A stretch of 64,000 bases of DNA, taken from the NCBI RefSeq assembly GCF_032854445.1, contig NC_088295.1:71948028-72012027 (forward strand), written 5' to 3'. Made by a program: the position numbers and the translations under genes. This document shows, piece after piece, positions 13,413 to 27,300 of the stretch. The first letter of the stretch is position 1, and each line of letters starts with the position of its first letter. A model generated the notes under the pieces. It worked only from the letters and a program-made list of their open reading frames with translations, had not been told where the DNA came from and searched no databases. This DNA comes from Liolophura sinensis (Eukaryota; Mollusca; Polyplacophora; Chitonida; Chitonidae).

Positions 13413-13678
13413 TCGGGGCCTCCGTGGCTCAGTCGGTTAGGGCGCTAGCGCAGCGTAATGACCCAAAAGCCTCTCATCAATGCGGTCGCTGTGAGTTCAA
13501 GTCCAGCTCATGCTGGCTTCCTCTCCGGCTGTACGTGGGAAGGTCTGCGGATGGTCGTGGGTTTCCCCCTGGCTCTGCCCGGTTTCCTCCCACCATAATG
13601 CTGGCCGCCGTCGTATAAGAGAAATATTCTTGAGTGCGGTGTAGAAACACCAATCAAATAAATCAATCAAATAAATAT
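13413..13678 (+). repeat. tRNA-derived SINE, family A, near full length
   Basis: The head GGCCTCCGTGGCTCAGTCGG has an A-box-like TGGCTCAGTCGG, and GAGTTCAAGTCC 80 bases on is B-box-like, so a tRNA origin is clear. The body contains CGTGGGTTTCCCCCTGGC and ACCATAATGCTGGCC. The tail reads AATATTCTTGAGTGCGGTG and ends in CAATCAAATAAATCAATCAA. This copy serves as the reference for the other family A copies in the window. It is not a functional tRNA gene. Confidence 0.85.
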
Positions 13679-15368
13679 ACCCATCTGATGTTGAGCACAT
13701 TGCACGGCAGTAACCATTTCAGTTAATGCATATATTGGGTACTGTAGAGCCATGGTAACATTGCAATAAAATATGAAAATATCATCCAACTTTCTTCTGT
13801 TACCGGTACATGTATGTCTTGGCCTTATCGTATACGTAGGCCTAATGGTGATGGCCTATATATGTAAAGGTAGCCTGACTTTGGAAACATATTAACAAGA
13901 AGTCAATTAAAGATATTTGATGTCATCAAGGCACATTAACCATCACTCACTTTGAAAGCAAAGTTACCAACACATTAAATGAGGAAAGTAATGTGATAGA
14001 AATAGACCTCGCAAGGCCTACATGTGTCAATTCATTGCCTTAATAGGAGCATACGAATAATAGACGAAACAGGCCTGTAACAAACCACTGATGTCTGTTT
14101 AAATGTAGTCAAAAATAAACGATTTACTCTGAAAACGATGAAACGAAGGTTATTTTCCCACGTTTAGCATCACCCCCACTACCCTACATATATGGATGTA
14201 ACTCCCACCCCAACCTACCCCATCATCGAAATGTTGCCGTTATCATTTCATATTTGATATATTGTGGATGAAAGTGTCAGGTATACGACGTGTTATCACC
14301 CATAATAGGTGATAAATGTCTGTTTATATAAAAATTTTCGTGTTAAAATATTAGTAAATAACTTGTGACCACTGCCTGCCAACTTGCAAAATTATCCTGC
14401 TAGGTGCAGCGGGAGATAACTCAGTGTTTGTTGATCTCCGGTTTTGGAGGAGAGAAAGGGGTGTTTACCAAAACAAGAGGCGTAGCAAGCTGTGAAACTG
14501 CAAACGTTTATTTCATATTTACAGGTGTTGATTTCTTTTATTATTTGTATTAAGACAGCTCCGTCTTCCTGACATCTACGAACATTACATGCACTTGTGT
14601 CATGTGGTATACCTTACTTGTGTGGGGTAGATAGTGTTACCGTCTGAGGATCATGAGACCCGAAGCAGGTGATTTTGACATTTGATGATGCAGTGACTCT
14701 AGTGGTCGATTTTGTGTTGTACTTCAAAACTTGAAGAGTCGCTGATTTACAGTTGAGCCTCTCATTACATTTGACACCCTTGCCATTGATAAGCCCATAT
14801 ATTTCCTGTATCTCATTTAAGTGATTAGCGCAGAACAGCCAATGAATCGACTGGTGTGAATGACATTTAATTTTTACGTGTCGAGAACATTGAAAGAAGA
14901 CAATGAATTCTTTGAACAACATTTTAATAGTAATACACCATGAATAATAAACTCCAAACATTTGTATTGAGTAGAAGTTATTATCCATAAAACTGTATAA
15001 CCCAGGCGCGTGTATCCCAAGAATTAATATGTTCAGTATAAGCTTGGTGAATGCAAACAGCCACTTGCACTGTGAAACCTGTTCGAACAGCATTCCTTTT
15101 TGTTTTTAAATTTGAGGGCTGATAGGTTTGCCTAGACCAGTCAATTTTTAAGAAGTTCCAACTAATTATAAGTAGTTTTTTGATGATTAATTTTTAAGTT
15201 GCAGACAAGAGGCTCTGTAATAAAATGTTTTACTTATGTCTTATACATATGCTTGATCATTTACAAACCAACAATAGTTGTCTTTATTTTGTGAGATTTT
15301 CTTTATTTTTTATTATGTTTACAGGCTTTTAGCTCATATAGGTCCACAGAAGCCTGAAGTGCTTGGAA

Positions 15369-18300
15369 ATGGCAGAGCTCACGATGGAAAACCCACTGGC
15401 ATCTCAGCCACAGTTAAATAAAGTGGCGCAAGATACAATAGGTATACAAACTCCGTGACCTAGTACTGTGAACACTCACTGGCTCAGAGGATAAACAAAA
15501 CTGGCTTACTGTGAAGGATCAGACTTGACCAGTTAGACTGCATCTTTGAATTCAGCTCACATGTCTTTGGCTAGAGCCTAAAGTCAGCATGTTTGTTATG
15601 TACCTGGTAAAGAGCAGTTGTTTATTAATAGGCACTCTGGTTTCCACCACCCATCAACTGTCCTGCTCTCATATACTTGTAAATGAAAATTTTTGAGTAA
15701 AGTGCTACAATTCAAATAAATAAATAAACCAAGCTCTTTATATAATATATCTAGACTACTGGTTATAATTTAATTTTAGACCTTTATGGTTATAATTATT
15801 ATAAGTATCATTTATATATATTTTTTGTTTTTTCTTTTATTTAGATTGTATTATGGTACTGAAGAGAGAATTTGATGAAACAAAGACCCCAGTTAATGAT
15901 GATAACCAAACGCTTCATCGTTTTTGCGCCAAACTAGAACATCTGCTGAAGGCTGAAATGAAAGGTAAGCCAATGTTATTGAACCTGTAAATTTTGATTA
16001 CTGATACCATTTTTTTTTTGTTTCTTTCTTGACACAATAATCCTGGAAATGTAGTTTTAAATAGGGTTGGAACCTCCCTTTATACAGAATTTATCCTTGA
16101 ATACAAGGCAGGAGTACAAATGAATAAAATATGTTACATAAGTTGTAATGGCTGTAAGTGAACAATATGTGGAAATGATTGTAATTGCAGTTCACTGATT
16201 TAATCTCTTTTACGTACTTTACAGAAAAAACTACACTGCTTGGCAGGAGAAAGGAATATTATGACTTTTTTTGTGATTGTTTATCAACCACTAAAGGTCT
16301 GAATGATGGAATCAAGTTTGTCAAATCCACTGGAGAGGTTAGCTTGTTTACTTTTTATGATTGTATTAGTAGATGTCAATATTTAAATGTGTCGTATCTT
16401 CAAAGTCAAACCTACACAGTTAAGATTTCATAACTGAGAAACTAAGATTCCAAGCCATATCACCTTGGAACAGTAATAGGTCTATAACTGTGGTTACGTC
16501 TTACTTTCACTGGAGAGCCAAGGAATATATTTGCCACACTGCTCTGCTATTCACATTGGCTTTTTGATGTAATTTAAAATCTTTAGTCTTGGCATTGGGT
16601 CTTATCATAAAGGGATATGCCAGTTCTTGGTTGGCTTCTTCTCTGGCCATACCTGGGAAGGTCTGCCAGCAACCTATGGATGGTTGTGGGATTCCCCTGT
16701 GCTCTGCCTGGTTTCCTCCCACCATAATGTTGGTATACAATGAATTATTCCTGAGTACGGTGTAAAGCACCAATGAAATAAATAAATTTATAGATGTAAA
16801 AATTTGACCTCTATCATGCATGGAAAAAAGAAAAACATCCAGTCATTAGACATGTATTGCTGTGTCATTTGTCTAATTAATATACAATGTTTCTTTTTGG
16901 TCAGGTGTTATGTACATATATCAGATGCATGGTATTGTCATTAGTGTATTATCATTAGTGCACTGTTTCTTTTTTTATCAGTACAAGACATCAACTGGAC
17001 GAGGTCGTGCGTTTATCCGCTTCTGTCTCGTCCATCAGCGATTAGCTGACACCATACAACAGTGTGTCATGAATGGCAGAGTTACAAGGTATGACATAGA
17101 CATATATGAGTAATGTCATACATACATGTATGTGCAAGGACTTTTAGTCAATTCACCTGTGAAGTCATACTTAATTATCAGTGTTGAAAGCTATATTATC
17201 TCTGTTGTGCTAGACCCGGTATAAAATGGCTCATATTTCTCCAAACAAATTGTCTATAAAAAAGCAAGTTAATTTCATAAATGTACTACTTTTAGTATTG
17301 AAACTTACATTTTTCCTATAAAATCCTCTTATAATCAGGCAAAATGGTGCATATTATTACATGTAATGTAAATATTGAAAAACTGTTGGTTAATTGAGAT
17401 AAAATTTAATTTATGATTTTTCATGTACTTTTTGCTATGTGTTAATAGTATTATTATGTGTGAATAGGAGTTATTTTTCAGTACTGGTACATACCTGTAG
17501 TTGCCAAAAGATGAGCTGTTTTGATTGTATTTAGTGACTGGTACACCGTGAGGTCAGTATGGCTCAATCACATCCAGAAGAACACTATTATCACAGCCCT
17601 CTATGAACTGAATGATATCAACTTTGACCTTCTTCCTCGGGGATATGACCTTGACAGTGCGTGGCCATCTTTTTCAAGGTGAACTTTTTAAATTTAAACT
17701 CAGAAATGAAAATCTGTAAAAGTGAGTCATCTTAGCTTTATTTATCATTAACTCAGCTAACAGAAAATGTAGATTCTTTTGGTATGCATGTTCTGGATAG
17801 GTGCACATTTTTGGGTCTGTTTTCTTTTTTCTGAGCTGTGCAAGATGATTATTACCACATTATTATTAAATTTTTCCTAGTAAATGAATGTGACACCAAA
17901 AGCTCAAGTTGAGTTTTGAATTAAAATGGCATTTCACATAAAATGTTCCTTTATGGTAAGTGATAAACATCTAAATCCATTTATTGTCAGGATAACTCAT
18001 GGACTTGGCGTACCACAAGGAAACTGGAACCCCCCAAGTAGGGCCTCGAGCTACACTAGCATTGTCAGTCTACCAGGGCAGGTAGGTCTGTCTGAGTTCA
18101 TGTCTGGTATGCTGACATTGTTAATAAGAAAGGGAATTTATTGTTGAAGCATGAGGCCTTGAACATAGTTGAATTGGTAATATGACTGTTGTTAACATGA
18201 TTATGAGCTAATGGGATTGCTATTAGAGTGATTGTAGTTGATTGACTACTGGAAATGCTGTCAGGGTGAGTTTTGTTTGACTGGGTAATGGAACCACTGT

Positions 18301-21300
18301 CAGTGTGCATGTAATTGATTGAGTAATGGGACAGCTGTCAGAGTGAGTGTAGTTGACTCAGTAATAGAACTGCTGTCATGCTGAGTGTAGTTGACTGGGT
18401 AATGGAACTGCTGTCATAGCAAGTGTAGTTGACTGGGTAATGGAACTGCTGTCAGGGTGAGTGTAATTGAATCAGTAATGAAACTGCCGTCAGGGTCCGC
18501 TATCATGGTGAGTGTAGTTGACTGCATGATGGAATTGCTGTCAGGGTGAGTGTAGTTGACTCCGTAATCGAGCTGCTGTCAGGGTGAGTGTAGTTGACTA
18601 ATGCAACTGCTGTCATAGACTCAGTAATGGAATTGCTGTCAGGGTGAGTGTAGTTGACTCAGTAATGGAACTGCTGTCAGGGTGAGTGTAGTTGACTCAG
18701 TAATGGGACTGCTGTCAGGGTGAGTGTAGTTGACTCAGTAATGGAACTGCTTTCAGGTGAGTGCAATTGACTGCAGTTAGGATGGTTTTTGCCTGAGTAA
18801 TGGAATTGATGTTAGAGTGAGTATGGCTGACTGAGTAGTTGACCTGGTCTCTGTGGTCTTGACAGTGAAATGGCAGTCTGCTTAGTGTACATGTCATTCC
18901 CTGGATAATGGAAATGTTGGCTAAGACATAGGATTAGATATAATAAAAATTTCCCAATCAGTGGGTTACAACCAGTGGGTTGTTTTGTTAAATGTATGCA
19001 AGCCTATGTGTTAGAGACAAGGCCTGACAAGTCAAACACACCTTGCTGTAGGAACCTGTGTTCACGCGTGAGAGGAGGGACACTACGTCAACAACAGTGA
19101 GTGAGGCAGAATATGACCAGATGACCCATGACCTATCCATATCGGAAGGGGAGAAGTCACAGCTGTCTCTGAGGGTAGAGGAGTTGGAACAAGAGAACGT
19201 CAACATTGCTGAGGCCATCACAGCTAAGGAACAGGACCTCACCGAACGGGAAGCTGAACTGGCCAAGGTCATGGAGAGGTGAGCATTGCAAGCTTCAGAC
19301 ATATTATCTGTTTCATGGGAGACGTTTTGTGTATGAAGTGATTTGGCCCAAGTTGTTTCTTCATTTGTTCATTCCTGCCTTTAGCTAACAATTTGTGGGC
19401 AGTCTGGTATAAAAAAAAAAATTCATATATGACCTGAAAACAACGTTGAATCCGGCACATACGTACCTCACATCTTTAGAGTATATCTGAAACCCTTGCT
19501 CTGTTCACAGGAGTAACATATTGTGTATTGCATATAATGTATATAGAAATAGGAGGGCCTCCAGGGCCTGTTGGTTAGTATGCTAATGACCAGGAACATC
19601 TCACCAATGCAGTTGCTGTAAGTCCACCTCCTGCTGGCCTCCTCTCCAGTTGCAAATAGGAAAGTCTGCAGCAACCTGCGGATGGTCATGGGTTTTCCCT
19701 GGGCTTTTCCCGGTTTCTTCCCACTGTAACCCTGGCCTCTGTTGTATAGTCAAATATTCTTAAGTATGGAGTAAAATACCAATCAAATAAATAAATAAAT
19801 ATATGGAAATAGAGAGCTAACAGGAATGGACAACTGTTAATAAATTCATGATAGAGCTACAGAAATTCTTTTGACAACCTTCATGTCAAGTACATGTAGT
19901 TTCACTTTTGAATTCAACTGTTTGACCATATTTCATTGGCAATGAATTAAAATAAAATACATGTAATAATGATAATAAAGAATACATAATGTTTCCAGGA
20001 GCAGTTTTTCAGTATATTCTGATGGAGATTACTTAGGTTTAAATCTTTAAGACTTTATTCCATAAGGAAGTTGATTACATTGCATTTTATAATGTGTGAT
20101 GTACTTGCTCAATTAGTACTTCATAAGGAAGACAGGTATGAAATCTTCGGGTGTCATATTTTAATGCTCAATCTGAATCTGAAGTGTCATTGTGTGCATT
20201 TTAGGTGCAGAATGCTGGAGGCAGAAATGGGTTTGAAGGAGAAGGTATGGGAGGAGAAAGAAGCCCATTTTAAGTCCGAGACTTTATCATGTAACAAGAA
20301 GATCAAAACCCTTGAGGATAAGATAGATCAGTTGAGAGAAGAACTTCTGACCAATGAGAAGTCTTTCATCAGGAGAGAGGATGACTACAAAAAGCAATTT
20401 CAGGAGAGGGAAAACAGGGTTGTGCAACTGGAAGTTGAGTTGAAATCTACCCAGCAGGTGACTGACAGTGTGAGGGAGTTGTTAAAGACGCAGGAACAGG
20501 CTGTGAGCAGTTTACAAACCAAGCTCTCCTGTCAGGAAGGTAAAAATGAGGAGCTGCTACACAAAATGGAGGCCATGGTCCTGAATAAAGACTCTGAGGT
20601 TGGTTCTCAGCTGGACACAGCTGGCAAGTTACATGCAATGCTGGACAATTTGAAGACTTCTGAGCAGGAAAATGTTGAACTGCGGTCAAAACTGGAGGAA
20701 TCGTCTAGAAAATGTGATGATCTAGAAGCAAATCTGGCTCAGTTTGAAGAGCTGCAGAAAACAAGTTTAGAGGAACTGAACACTGTGAAATCCTCCTTGA
20801 AGGCGTCTCAGTCAAAAGAAGCAGAAAATGCTCTGCAAGTTCAGCAGTTACAGTCAAAACTAACAACAGCTCAATCCCATAATGAACAGTTATCTGAGAA
20901 ATTGACTGAGAACTCTGCTGCAATTGAGAATCTGACTGGTGAAGTTGCTGATGTTAAGAGACAGAATAGTAAAATAACTCAACAGCTTAAAGAGCAGGAG
21001 GAGAAACATGACAGTGTTAAAAAATTGTTAGAGAATACAGAGGGTTTGAATGAGAAGTTAAGGGAAAATCAAACACAATTGACTGAGGAGTTGAATGCCA
21101 AAGATAGCAGCATAGTTCAGCTGAGATCTGAACTGGACACAGCCAGATCTCAGGCAGAAGAGACTGAAGGGCAAACATCGGCATACAGGACTATGGTCAG
21201 TCAACTGGCTGATGTGCTGGAAGGCAGTCTCACAGACAAAGATTTAACTCAAATGGTATTGTTTTCAGTGTCCTTTTACAGGGGTTGAAAGTCATGTTAG

Positions 21301-24300
21301 GAGACAAATGCTAAATTTTTATGTTTTTTTTTTTTTTGTTCTTCAAAAGTTTGATATGTCCCACTAAGCTGCACATTCCAAGCAGTCCAATTACCCTAAT
21401 TCTTCAACCTTTTCATCTGGCTCTGCAACCAATGTTTTGAAACTTTCAGAGAGAACTATGGGATGTAGGCAAATAATTTGCCTAGTTTTATGAAGTTTGT
21501 ATTTTTAATGACACAAACAATTACTTTTTACAATCATTTTCATATTAAATATACATGTATGCGTAAATTACACTGAAAAAAGGGCTTTAGTTGTTGAAAA
21601 GGTTGAAGATTTACAGAAGCCATCAAATAGACCGTTGGCTCCTGAATTAAAACTTCATATTTTAACCTTTGCTGGAGTGAAAGTTGTGACCTATTGCATA
21701 AAAACGTAGTAAAATTAATCCATTGTTAAGATGGCTTTTTGATAAAGATGCTTGACGTCATAACTCCACTGCTTCCTGGAAATGTCCAAGATTAGTATAG
21801 AAAAGGTTTCTCACTCAAATTGTCTTATGAATATGCATTACCACATCATTTTCATTGAAGAATAAATGCAGATGTTTACACTGGTATATTTTAACAAATT
21901 TCATTGTATATAACAAGATTTGCATTGTATATTACTATAGTCTGAAATAAGAAGACATTGGATCTTGTAGTCTGAAATAACCCTTACCAGTATGTTTTCT
22001 TGCTTGAAGGTAAATCTAATACCTGATGAAAACACTAGGAAAACCTTAAAACTCTTTAAGGAACGTCTTGACTCCAAGAGGGCTTCTGCTGAAGAAACAA
22101 ACCAGAAGCTTCTCAGTTTGGAGGAAGAGATGGTCCACTTGAAGGAGGAGAACTCTGAGCAGGGGAGACAACTGCAGTCAGAACAACAAGCAGTGGAACA
22201 GCTAAGGGAGATGAATAAATTTTTGCAGAACCTTGAAACTGATGCCAGAAGTCGTTCTGAAAAAGATTCTTCTTTGCTCCAGATGAAGGACAACCAAATT
22301 CAAGGTCTAGAAGAGCAGATGAAACAAAAAGAGGACACAGTCAGTGAGTTGAGAAGTGAACTCGTGTCAAAGGCTGAAAATATCACCAAGAAAAATCAGG
22401 AGATGGCAGAAATGAGAGCATCTGCTCAGAAAATACAGGAGCAGCTCCAGACTTCATTAAAGTCCAAAGAAATAACAGATCAGGAATTTACGTCCATCAT
22501 AGAAAAGTGCAATGTTTTAGAAAGCAATTTACACAGTGAGAAAAAGAAAACTGAAATGCTTGAAGCACAGAAGGCTAAACTGTCAGAAGAACTACAGAAA
22601 GCTAACAGTAGTTTGAAAGATTCTCAGGAGCATTTGGAACATTTGAAAGAAAGCAGTGCTGCAGAAAAACAAGTCATTGTGAAAATACTTGAGGAACAAG
22701 TGTCAGAGCTTCAGCTGAAATTTGAACAAGAGCAAAGTGAAAGGCTTTCTTTATTGGACAATGAAGCAAAACTTCAAAAACAAGTTGAAACAAGTCAGAT
22801 AGAAAATGTCTCTTTGAGTTCCAAGTTTGAGACTTTGTCGTGTGAGTTACAGGAAGTTAGGGATCAGTTAACGTGTGTGCAGCAAGAATGTGTCAGTAAG
22901 GATACACAGATAGGCAGTCTTGTTGCTGAAAATGAAGCTGTCACCAATAAAACAAAACAATTAGAGGAACAGTTGAAATTAGAGAGTCAAACCAAACATG
23001 AATATGCAGAGAAAATTACAGAGAAGGATGAAACTATAGCCGAGTTGGAAAAAGTAGCAGATGAACTAAAACTCATAGGCAGTTCGAGTGGTGACAAACT
23101 TCAACATGTTCAGGAGACTTTTGAAAAATATAAGTTAAAACAGACTGAATTGATGGAAAATAAAGAGGAGAGCATTAAGAAACTGGAGAGTGAGATAGAG
23201 ACATGGAAATTAGGTGTGGAGAATGAAAAAGAGGCATCTGTAATACTGAGAGGTGAAAGAGAGGAACTAAAGGCCCGGGTAGAGAAGTTAAACCGGGAGA
23301 AGGAAGAGTGTGGTCAGGAAATAGCCAGTCTACAAACCTCTCTGAAGGAGGAGGAAGAGTTAGTGAAAGTGACAAAACTACAGGCTGAAGGGGACAAACA
23401 GGCTTTACAAAATCAAGTGGAGGACCAGGAGCAAGAGATACAGGCTCTAAAATTCCAACTCAGCTCTCAACATTTACAGCATGAGCAAGCTCTAGGGGTG
23501 AGTTAGAAATGTAATTTTCAGCAAGTGAAACACAGGCTAGTCATCCCTTCCATTACCAACACCATCTGTTAGTTAATATTCTTTTCTCCCAGGCCCTTGT
23601 TGGCTATTAACATTAAAGTGTTGGGATGCGGTGAGTGCGAAACTTGGACCAGTGAGGTCGTGTGTAACTGTTTTGGCAGTCAGGATTGACAGGTCTCTGG
23701 AGAATGGATGGTAGTTTACTCCAGACATACTTGTTTTCTGCACCTATAAATCTGCCGTCAAATAAGCGAAAAATCTATGTATGGCAATAAACATCAATCA
23801 AATAAATAAAATTTATGTTTTCATTTTAATAGAAGTATGCAGACCATGAATTTGACATCAGCAGTATGAGGGACAGGCTGAGTGAACAAGAGGGGCTTAT
23901 AGAACAGATGGAAGGGGAGATGTGGGCCATCAAGCAGGCTAGGGAAGAGGAGCAGAGGCAGCAAAAACAAGAGGTATGTATGAGGTGCTATATCAGAAAC
24001 AGAGAGGGTAGATAGAACAGATGGAGGGGGAGATGTGGGCCATCAAGCAGGCTAGGGAAGAGGAGCAGAGGCAGCAAAAACAAGAGGTATGTATGAGGTG
24101 CTATATCAGACACAGAGAGGGTAGATAGAACAGATGGAGGGGGAGATGTGGGCCAACAAGCAGGCTAGGTGAAGAGGAGCAGAGGCAGCAAAAACGAGGT
24201 ATGTATGAGGTGCTATATCAGACACAGAGAGGGTAGATGGAACAGATGGAGGGGAAGATGTGGGCCATCAAGCAGGCTAGGTGAAGAGGAGCAGAGGTAG

Positions 24301-27300
24301 CAAAAACAAGAGGTATGTATGAGGTGCTATATCAGACACAGAGAGGGTAGATGGAACAGATGGAGGGGGAGATGTGGGCCATCAAGCAGGCTAGGGAAGA
24401 GGAGCAGAGGCAGCAAAAACAAGAGGTATGTATGAGGTGCTATATCAGAAACAGAGAGGGTAGATAGAACAGATGGAGGGGGAGATGAGGGCCATCAAGC
24501 AGGCTAGGGAAGAGGAGCAGAGGCAGCAAAAACGAGGTATGTATGAGGTGCTATATCAGACACAGAGTGGGTAGATAGAACAGATGGAGGGGGAGATGTG
24601 GGCCATCAAGCAGGCTAGGTGAAGAGGAGCAGAGGTAGCAAAAACAAGAGGTATATATGAGGTGCTATATCAGAAACAGAGAGGGTAGATAGAACAGATG
24701 GAAGGGGAGATATGGGCCATCAAGCAGGCTAGGGAAGAGGAGCAGAGGCAGCAAAAACAAGAGGTATGTATGAGGTGCTATATCAGACACAGAGTGGGTA
24801 GATAGAACAGATGGAGGGGGAGATGTGGGCCATCAAGCAGGCTAGGGAAGAGGAGCAGAGGCAGCAAAAACGAGGTATGTATGAGGTGCTATATCAGGAA
24901 CAGACTGGATAGATAGAACAGATGGAGGGGGAGATGTGGGGCATCGAGCAGGCTAGGTGAAGAGGAGCAGAGGTAGCAAAAACAAGAGGTATGTATGAGG
25001 TGCTATATCAGACACAGAGTGGGTAGATAGAACAGATGGAGGGGGAGATGAGGGGCATCAAGCAGGCTAGGAAAGAGGAGCAGAAGCAGCAAAAACAAGA
25101 GGTATGTATGAGGTGCTATATCAGACACAGAGAGGGTAGATAGAACAGATGGAGGGGCAGATTTGGGCCATCAAGCAGGCTAGGTGAAGAGGAGCAGAGG
25201 CAGCAAAAACAAGAGGTATGTATGAGGTGCTATATCAGGCACAGAGAGGGTAGATGGAACTGATGGAGGGGGAGATGTGGGCCATCAAGCAGGCTAGGTA
25301 AAGAGGAGCAGAGGCAGCAAAAACAAGAGGTATGTATGAGGTGCTATATCAGACACAGAGAGGGTAGATGGAACAGATTGAAGCAGAGATGTGGGGCCTC
25401 AAGAGGTATGTGTGTAGGCACAGTCACAGTTTACTGTATTAAATGTTGATAAATCATGGACCAGTAAGACCAGTATTTGTTTAACTCTAGTGGCTTGCTC
25501 AAAATTTCAATGTCCTTTAACCAGTGTTAATTTGAAAGCTTGCAAGTGTGATACATATCTCTACTGTATACCACTCATTCTGTTATGTTGTACATTTAAC
25601 AATTATATCTCCTGAAGTGGTGAAATATGGTCTTTTTATTGGAACAGATACATATGATATGTGAGAAAATTTTCCCTGCACTGAAATGGCTCAGTAGGTT
25701 TTAAAGAAAAAGGAGAAAGGGAAATATTAGCTGAAGGAAACTGATTTCATGTTGTGGTTATATTTATAACAGTTGGAGGATGTAAAATATGTGTTACAAA
25801 CCAAAGACGAGGAGTTCAAGTTACTGAGCAGTAAGCTTGTACAGGTAAGCGCATGTTAACATCAGAAAGTCCCTTACTTTGTCTCGCCCTTATAATACAG
25901 AGATAAATAATTATATTTAGTGAAATCTGTAGTTTATCAATGAATTGTCTCTGTGAATAAGTTAGTCTCATAGCTTTCTTTGTTGGCATTTTGAAGTTAG
26001 CGGATGAATAAATCAACTAATTACTTACAAATAACAACGTCTTAATTTATCATATCCAATTTTTGAATTGTCCGGTTTGATAATGAAGACCTCTTTATAT
26101 GTTATGCCATTATGTCTTCTTTCAGATTTCCACAAAACTAGCTGATGCAGAGAACCAGGTTTCCATATTGGAGGTACTTACCATATATTCACTATTAAAT
26201 TCAGCAGCGGCGAAACTTTATAAAATTTGTTATGGGGCAAGAGGCTTATGCGGTGGAAGTAATATGTCTTAGTATGCCTTAGCAACCCCACTTGAATTTC
26301 AGCTGGGTGGGGGTTTGGGGGGGGGGGGGGGGTTGAATGGCTTTAGATAGTCTTATTCCCAGATTGAGGGCATGTTAGAAAGGTACAGGTACAGACATTA
26401 GCTTAGCAACAATCTGTTGCCATATTGGGATAAGTTATGTATTGGCCTATTGTGATGTTTACATTGAATAGTGTGCTTTTTTTTCCACAACAGCATAAGG
26501 CAGAGCTTAAGGAAAACCTTGAAAAACTTCTGCAACAGAGTAGAGAGGAGAGTTCGGCTGCCAAGAAAGAGAACTCTATACTTAAAGGGGATATAGTCCA
26601 GCTGAAGAAAAAGTTGATTCGCTTGATAAGGTAAGATCATATCAGTTATTCACTCATCTGCATGTTGCTTTGTGATAAGGATAGGGTTTGTACTAAAAAA
26701 AAAACATATTAATATTAGTTTGTTAGAACTTTTGGAGCGATTAATTTATTTTCATGTAAATGTAATCCTTCAGATACAAAATGACCTCTGGCTCAATTTT
26801 TATGAAATTATGGTTTAAAGAAAAACTAATCCGTAAATTACATATCCTGTCGATATGAAATATTTACAAGTTTCTGTGTTTCATTTAATTATTTAGTACA
26901 TGGAGGTAGATTTTATCATTTATAGTTATACCTTTCGTTCTGAAGGTTCAGAAATATGCTGTTTCTCATCTTGTTTGCCTATATACATGTATATGTACAG
27001 CAGATTCTTCTTTGGAATATATACTGTTGGGTATTATACATGTATACCTCAATAGCTTTGTGAATGTTGAGGAATAATGTAGGATTCGTCTTCTGTTTAA
27101 TCTCCAACTACCACTGTTTAGAGAGAAGGATGCCTTGTGGCAGAAGACTGACAGCCTTGTATATGAGCAGAGAGTTCATGCCACAGAGAAGTGGATTGAG
27201 GACAGTGAAGTGCATAACTGCATGGGCTGCAGGATTGAGTTCTCTTTTACCACGCGCAAGGTTAGCATAGGGAAAGATTTGTATAAGTTTCATAAGGACG

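Larger units (their letters stand above)
8300..15368. other. intergenic region, repeat-rich
   Basis: About 7 kb between the G-alpha stop and the FYCO1 start without a recognisable gene. It holds the G-alpha 3' UTR (end unknown; a polyadenylation-type AATAAA is at 10493-10498), SINE copies at about 9620-9828, 11093-11240, 12981-13333 and 13413-13678, an (AC)n microsatellite at 11253-11297, a poly-C run near 11690-11702, and otherwise AT-rich DNA. An acceptor-like TTTACAG just before 15325 suggests the first FYCO1 coding exon is preceded by a non-coding exon further upstream. Confidence 0.6.

Noticed and set aside
13413-13500. Possible tRNA gene (A- and B-box-like motifs)
   Set aside because: It cannot fold into a full cloverleaf with a proper acceptor stem and is followed by the SINE body; it is the SINE head. 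The same applies to 12981-13060 and 48222-48300.
12923-13618. Plus-strand ORFs across the SINE cluster
   Set aside because: They run through tRNA-derived SINE sequence in arbitrary frames.
14614-15093. 159-codon minus-strand open reading frame in the intergenic region
   Set aside because: No recognisable domain, no homology I can name, composition like chance translation of AT-rich DNA, and no neighbouring exons that extend it. A length near the upper end of chance ORFs in 64 kb.
23861-25412. Regular repeats considered as a CRISPR-like array
   Set aside because: Units are directly tandem without unique spacers, lie inside a eukaryotic intron and copy exon sequence.
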